NCBI GenBank assembly: GCA_947644715.1
Contig: CANSAP010000004.1
Coordinates: 36,674-100,673, forward strand
From: an uncultured Bacteroidales bacterium
GTDB taxonomy: Bacteria; Bacteroidota; Bacteroidia; Bacteroidales; Muribaculaceae
Direction: 5' to 3'
Length of the DNA: 64,000 nucleotides
Shown here: piece after piece, positions 60,681 to 64,000 of the stretch
Position numbering within the stretch: position 1 is the stretch's first letter
Layout of the letters: every line of letters begins with the position of its first letter
Translations under genes and position numbers: made by a program
Notes under the pieces: model-generated
What the model was told of the DNA's origin: nothing
The model's database searches: none
The model's input: only the letters and a program-made list of their open reading frames with translations

Positions 60681-61520
60681 ATGCTCCCACATCGAATTCA
60701 AACAGACTTTTCCAATATGCAGGCTTCACAAACACCACAATTGATACTTGAGGCAAAAGACTACATCGGCACGGATTACGAGAAAGTACCCTATCTATAC
60801 TCTAATCTTGATTCTTTGGCTGACAATAACCCTAATATCAAGCTATGGATTGAACGAGACAAAACCGGTCAGATTATCTCCGTCAGCCTCCTGTATCACA
60901 CTTGCCTGCACTTCTATTCTCATCAGGACATTTATTCCGGTACTCTGTTCAGGGAAATCATCGCCAACAACCGGGTGGATGTAATAATGCTTCAAGCAAC
61001 TCGAACAGACCTCCTGAAGCAGTTTAATCATGAGCAATGGGACTTTGTTACAGATTATATCATTCGACATGAGACCCGCATGTTTAATCCGAATTTTCAA
61101 TCTTACGAAGTTCAAGATGCTTCAGAAATACCCGAAATAGCGGATTTATTACTCTCTGAGCCCATATACGCTGAAATTTACACCCGCCCACAACTGACAG
61201 AGCAATTATACGACCGCTGGAAATCAGGCTTTGGAAAAATATTCCGCATGAGAATTGATAATCAAACTGCAGGCTGCGTAGCCGTGACCGGAGAGAATGA
61301 CCGGTTTATATTCGACGGCTGCCTGGCGGTGGGAGCATCTTATCGCAGAAAAGGCATTGCCGAGATTCTGATGAAAGCAGTAATCTCATATGCTTGCAGT
61401 AAGGGAAAGAATTGCCTTTGCTTCATTGGAGTTGAAAACCACGCCAGTCTGGCAATGCACAAGAAGTTTGAACAACCGGCCATCATAGGCAAAATCACTA
61501 AATGTATCAGAAAAACATGA
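60681..61520 (+). CDS. GNAT-family acetyltransferase
   Basis: A 279-aa protein whose last 100 residues carry the GNAT motif A region (CLAVGASYRRKGIAEILMKAVISYA) and motif B (NHASLAMHKKFEQPAIIG). The first 150 residues form a less conserved domain starting ILEAKDYIGTDYEKVPYLYSNL. ATG choices at 60681 and 60717 (M13) are both possible. It lies 31 nt after LicD and ends overlapping the next gene's start (ATGA at 61517). It could N-acetylate the amino group made by the aminotransferase downstream; this is inference. Confidence 0.8.
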   Translation: MLPHRIQTDFSNMQASQTPQLILEAKDYIGTDYEKVPYLYSNLDSLADNNPNIKLWIERDKTGQIISVSLLYHTCLHFYSHQDIYSGTLFREIIANNRVDVIMLQATRTDLLKQFNHEQWDFVTDYIIRHETRMFNPNFQSYEVQDASEIPEIADLLLSEPIYAEIYTRPQLTEQLYDRWKSGFGKIFRMRIDNQTAGCVAVTGENDRFIFDGCLAVGASYRRKGIAEILMKAVISYACSKGKNCLCFIGVENHASLAMHKKFEQPAIIGKITKCIRKT

Positions 61521-62839
61521 CAAGGGTTATAACTTACGGCACCTACGACCTTCTCCATTACGGCCATATTAAGTTATTGGAGAGAGCGAAAGCGTTGGGT
61601 GACTATTTGATTGTTGGAATCACTGCCGACGGATTCGATAAGACACGCGGCAAAATTAACGTGCAACAATCGCTGATAGAACGCATTGAAGGTGTGCGCC
61701 GAACCGGGCTGGCTGATGAAATAATAGTCGAAGAGTATCAGGGGCAGAAGATTGATGACATTATCCGCAAAGAGGTGGATATATTCACTGTCGGAAGTGA
61801 CTGGATAGGGCAATTCGACTATCTGAATGAATATTGCAAAGTCGTTTACCTTGACCGCACCAAAGGAGTTTCATCATCAGAAATCAGGGCATCAAACAAT
61901 GAAATCAGACTTGGCCTCGTCGGGGACACTCCGGTCTTGGAAAAATTCTCACGCGAGTGCTGCTATGTAAATGGTATTAAAATAGTGGGACTTTACTCTC
62001 AGGACTTTAAGATTGACGGCATTGAATGCTATGCTGACTACGACAGCTTATTACAGCATTGTGATGCCGTTTATGTCCTATCCCCCCCTAAGTGCCACTA
62101 TAACCAGATTAAGAAGGCGCTATTGCTCGGAAAGCATGTGCTTTATGAATCACCAATGACCCTCAACACACAAGAAACAAAGGAGTTAATTCAGATAGCA
62201 TCAGAAAAAAATCTTGTTTTATACGCCGGAATCAAAACGGCCTACTCCACGGCCTATTCCAGAATGATTCTTTTGGTAAAATCCGGCGTGATTGGAGATA
62301 TTGTCTCAATTGATGCCACATGCACAAGCCTGAGATATAATGAAGGCCACAATCCCGACAAGCTGTCAAAAACCTGGAGCAGCATCAATACATGGGGACC
62401 GATTGCTTTGTTACCCGTGTTCCAACTCTTAGGCTCCAAGTATGCCCACAAACAGATTATATCAAAATTCTCTGACAAGTCTGACGAATATGATCTGTTC
62501 ACACAGATTAATTTCACTTATCCCCACTCCGTGGCCACTATTAGAATGGGGAATGGTGTGAAAGCCGAGGGGGAACTTATAATCGGAGGAACCAAAGGAT
62601 ATATCTACGTCCCCGCACCTTGGTGGAAGCTGGATTATTTCGAATGCCGATACGAGAACCCTAACGACAACAAGCGATATTTCTACCAGCTTGACGGCGA
62701 AGGGTTGAGATATGAAATCGTTTCATTCCTCAGAGCCATTTCCGACAAATCTATACATTATGTCTCAAGAGACATCACCCTATCGATTACGCAAATCATG
62801 GAAGATTTTGTCAACGGACAAGATTTAGTAAAAATATAA
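61517..62839 (+). CDS. Cytidylyltransferase-oxidoreductase fusion (TagD-like + Gfo/Idh/MocA)
   Basis: A 440-aa two-domain protein. Residues 1-130 are a TagD-type cytidylyltransferase: ITYGTYDLLHYGHIKLLERAKALG with the HxGH motif and DRTKGVSSSEIR matching the RTxGISxT motif, which makes CDP-alcohols from CTP. Residues about 135-440 are a Gfo/Idh/MocA NAD(P) oxidoreductase: LVGDTPVLEKF, AVYVLSPPKCHYNQIKKALLLGKHVLYESPM with the EKP-like ESP block, and the long beta-sheet domain. The start at 61517 overlaps the GNAT stop; the track start at 61502 is less likely. Such a fusion suggests a CDP-polyol that is oxidised. Confidence 0.85.
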   Translation: MTRVITYGTYDLLHYGHIKLLERAKALGDYLIVGITADGFDKTRGKINVQQSLIERIEGVRRTGLADEIIVEEYQGQKIDDIIRKEVDIFTVGSDWIGQFDYLNEYCKVVYLDRTKGVSSSEIRASNNEIRLGLVGDTPVLEKFSRECCYVNGIKIVGLYSQDFKIDGIECYADYDSLLQHCDAVYVLSPPKCHYNQIKKALLLGKHVLYESPMTLNTQETKELIQIASEKNLVLYAGIKTAYSTAYSRMILLVKSGVIGDIVSIDATCTSLRYNEGHNPDKLSKTWSSINTWGPIALLPVFQLLGSKYAHKQIISKFSDKSDEYDLFTQINFTYPHSVATIRMGNGVKAEGELIIGGTKGYIYVPAPWWKLDYFECRYENPNDNKRYFYQLDGEGLRYEIVSFLRAISDKSIHYVSRDITLSITQIMEDFVNGQDLVKI

Positions 62840-62847
62840 CACTCGAT

Positions 62848-63906
62848 ATGTATTACATCAATCCGGACATTGTTAATCTACACCGCATTTTCGACCAAAA
62901 TGCACGTGATAATTACATCAGAATGGATCTCAACGAGAATCCCGGCGGACTCCCTACAGAGTTCATTCAAAAAGTATTTGCGGAGATAACTCCGGAAACC
63001 ATCTCAAAGTATCCCGAGCAGTTAGCCTTCACTGAGAAGCTGGCAGCTCATTTGGGCTGCGCTGTCAATAACATATGCCTCACCAACGGTTCTGCCGAAG
63101 CTATACGATATATCATCCAGGCTTTTACGAGTCCAAATGGAAAAATCGTTTCGGTCGCGCCCTCTTACGCTATGTATGAGGTCTACTCTAAAATGTATGG
63201 GCGTAAGCATGTGCCGGTTGCCTACAATAACGACCTCTCGTTCGATACTCAGAACATTATCAATGAGATAACTCCGGACACGGAATTGGTCATTATCGTC
63301 AATCCAAACAATCCGGTTGGCGATGCATATTCCGAGCAGGAAATGGAACAGATAATTGCAGCTGCGCAAAAGAATGAGGCTACTGTGCTGATTGACGAGG
63401 CTTACCATTACTTCTATCCGAACTCATTCCTTAAATATGCATTGGAAAATGAGCACGTCTTCGTTACCCGCACATGCTCTAAACTCTTCTCACTTGCCGG
63501 ATGCCGCCTTGGCTTCGCAATAGGCAAACCTGAGGGTATTGCTCTCGTTCAAAAGCTCTGCACACCTCATAACATCAACGCCTTCGGAATGGCTTTCGCC
63601 GCTGCAATCCTGGATACACCCGGAATGCTCCAATCAATGATTAATACTCAATTGGAAGGCAAACGTTTTTTGGTTGAATCCCTTCGTGAGCTCGGCTATG
63701 AGGTGAATGCAAAAGAGGGTAATTTCATTTTTGTCAAGCCTAAAACTGATGCCGACACTCTCGTGGCTCGAATGAAAACAGAAAAAAGGATTCTTATTAA
63801 ATCCTATAACGGTATAGGTTGTCTTGGCAACTGCCTGCGCATCTCCACTGGTCCTAAAGAAATCATGAAGATTTTCATTGACGCTCTTATCGCTCTTGAC
63901 AAATAG
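62848..63906 (+). CDS. HisC-like PLP aminotransferase
   Basis: A 352-aa fold-type I aminotransferase of the histidinol-phosphate branch. DLNENPGGLP, TNGSAEAIRYII, IVNPNNPVGDAY, LIDEAYHYF and CSKLFSLAGCRLGFAIG with the PLP lysine are intact, and RISTG near the end binds the carboxylate. It follows the fusion enzyme by 8 nt. HisC enzymes aminate a ketone next to a CH2-phosphate; with CDP- and oxidoreductase activities beside it, it probably forms an amino-polyol phosphate. It could also be a true hisC, but no histidine genes are near. Confidence 0.85.
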   Translation: MYYINPDIVNLHRIFDQNARDNYIRMDLNENPGGLPTEFIQKVFAEITPETISKYPEQLAFTEKLAAHLGCAVNNICLTNGSAEAIRYIIQAFTSPNGKIVSVAPSYAMYEVYSKMYGRKHVPVAYNNDLSFDTQNIINEITPDTELVIIVNPNNPVGDAYSEQEMEQIIAAAQKNEATVLIDEAYHYFYPNSFLKYALENEHVFVTRTCSKLFSLAGCRLGFAIGKPEGIALVQKLCTPHNINAFGMAFAAAILDTPGMLQSMINTQLEGKRFLVESLRELGYEVNAKEGNFIFVKPKTDADTLVARMKTEKRILIKSYNGIGCLGNCLRISTGPKEIMKIFIDALIALDK

Positions 63907-63945
63907 AGTCTGACAGAAACATTAGTACTCCACCCAAAGAACACT

Positions 63946-64000
63946 ATGCCCCACACATCAGAGCTCACCCTGCACTGCACCCGTAGCTTTGCCTCAATCC
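63946..64000 (+). CDS. Possible start of the next gene (cut by window edge)
   Basis: Only 18 codons are visible (MPHTSELTLHCTRSFASI), starting 39 nt after the aminotransferase stop, in the same direction and with no stop to the window edge. The family cannot be recognised. It is included as a likely continuation of the operon, but the reading frame could be chance. Confidence 0.35.
   Translation, partial: MPHTSELTLHCTRSFASI

Overview
The window looks like a chromosome segment of a Bacteroidales gut bacterium, most plausibly a Muribaculaceae-type genome of roughly 50% GC. The signs are Bacteroidota promoters (TTTG, about 19-20 nt, then TAnnTTTG), almost no Shine-Dalgarno sequences, an ExbB-ExbD-ExbD-TonB operon, an HmuR/HmuS-type heme locus, proteins with C-terminal sorting-like tails, and an integrase/UpxY-headed capsule locus. 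The family name is inference; the order-level call is firm.

Layout. 1-2.1 kb: DUF3467 gene, cysS and a truncated aroQ on the minus strand. 2.1-5.2 kb: a translationally coupled trio (GT-C-like membrane protein, GT2, NGPSL-motif protein) on the plus strand. 5.2-7.2 kb: an outer-membrane protein facing an MFS transporter. 7.2-7.6 kb: two abutting inverted-repeat elements; a relative lies at 19.0 kb. 7.8-11 kb: a 1062-aa secreted modular protein. 11.4-13.8 kb: a small membrane protein, then a MurU-like nucleotidyltransferase coupled to an AmgK-like kinase fused to a RapZ C-terminal domain. 14-15.2 kb: pgk. 15.5-18.9 kb: the exbB-exbD-exbD-tonB operon. 19.4-23.5 kb: esterase, sugar O-acetyltransferase, and two secreted proteins. 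23.8-33.8 kb: a seven-gene heme-acquisition operon (PepSY protein, calycin-like lipoprotein, hmuR, hmuS, hmuT, hmuU, hmuV). 34-39.6 kb: a DUF6056-like membrane protein, then an ECF sigma / probable anti-sigma / TonB-dependent receptor operon.

39.8-64 kb is a capsular polysaccharide locus, all on the plus strand. It starts with a tyrosine recombinase, then a 226-bp segment bounded by perfect 24-bp inverted repeats. Inside it a Bacteroidota promoter points away from the capsule genes, so the sequenced copy appears to be OFF. Then come upxY, an unrecognised gene, a flippase, an FrhB-like/pyruvyltransferase pair, many glycosyltransferases, a Wzy-like polymerase, glf, an acyltransferase broken at a G8 tract, LicD, a GNAT protein, a cytidylyltransferase-oxidoreductase fusion and a HisC-like aminotransferase. 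Nearly every gene overlaps or abuts the next.

How they fit together: the recombinase probably flips the promoter; UpxY would let polymerase read through the long operon; glycosyltransferases build the repeat unit, the flippase exports it and the EpsG-like protein polymerises it. The last genes (LicD, cytidylyltransferase-oxidoreductase, aminotransferase) look like a route to a CDP-activated amino-polyol phosphate. The most notable signals are the invertible promoter, the G8 contingency-type tract, the family of inverted-repeat elements with covarying hairpins, three genes whose -7 box sits exactly 4 nt before ATG, and the amino-polyol module.
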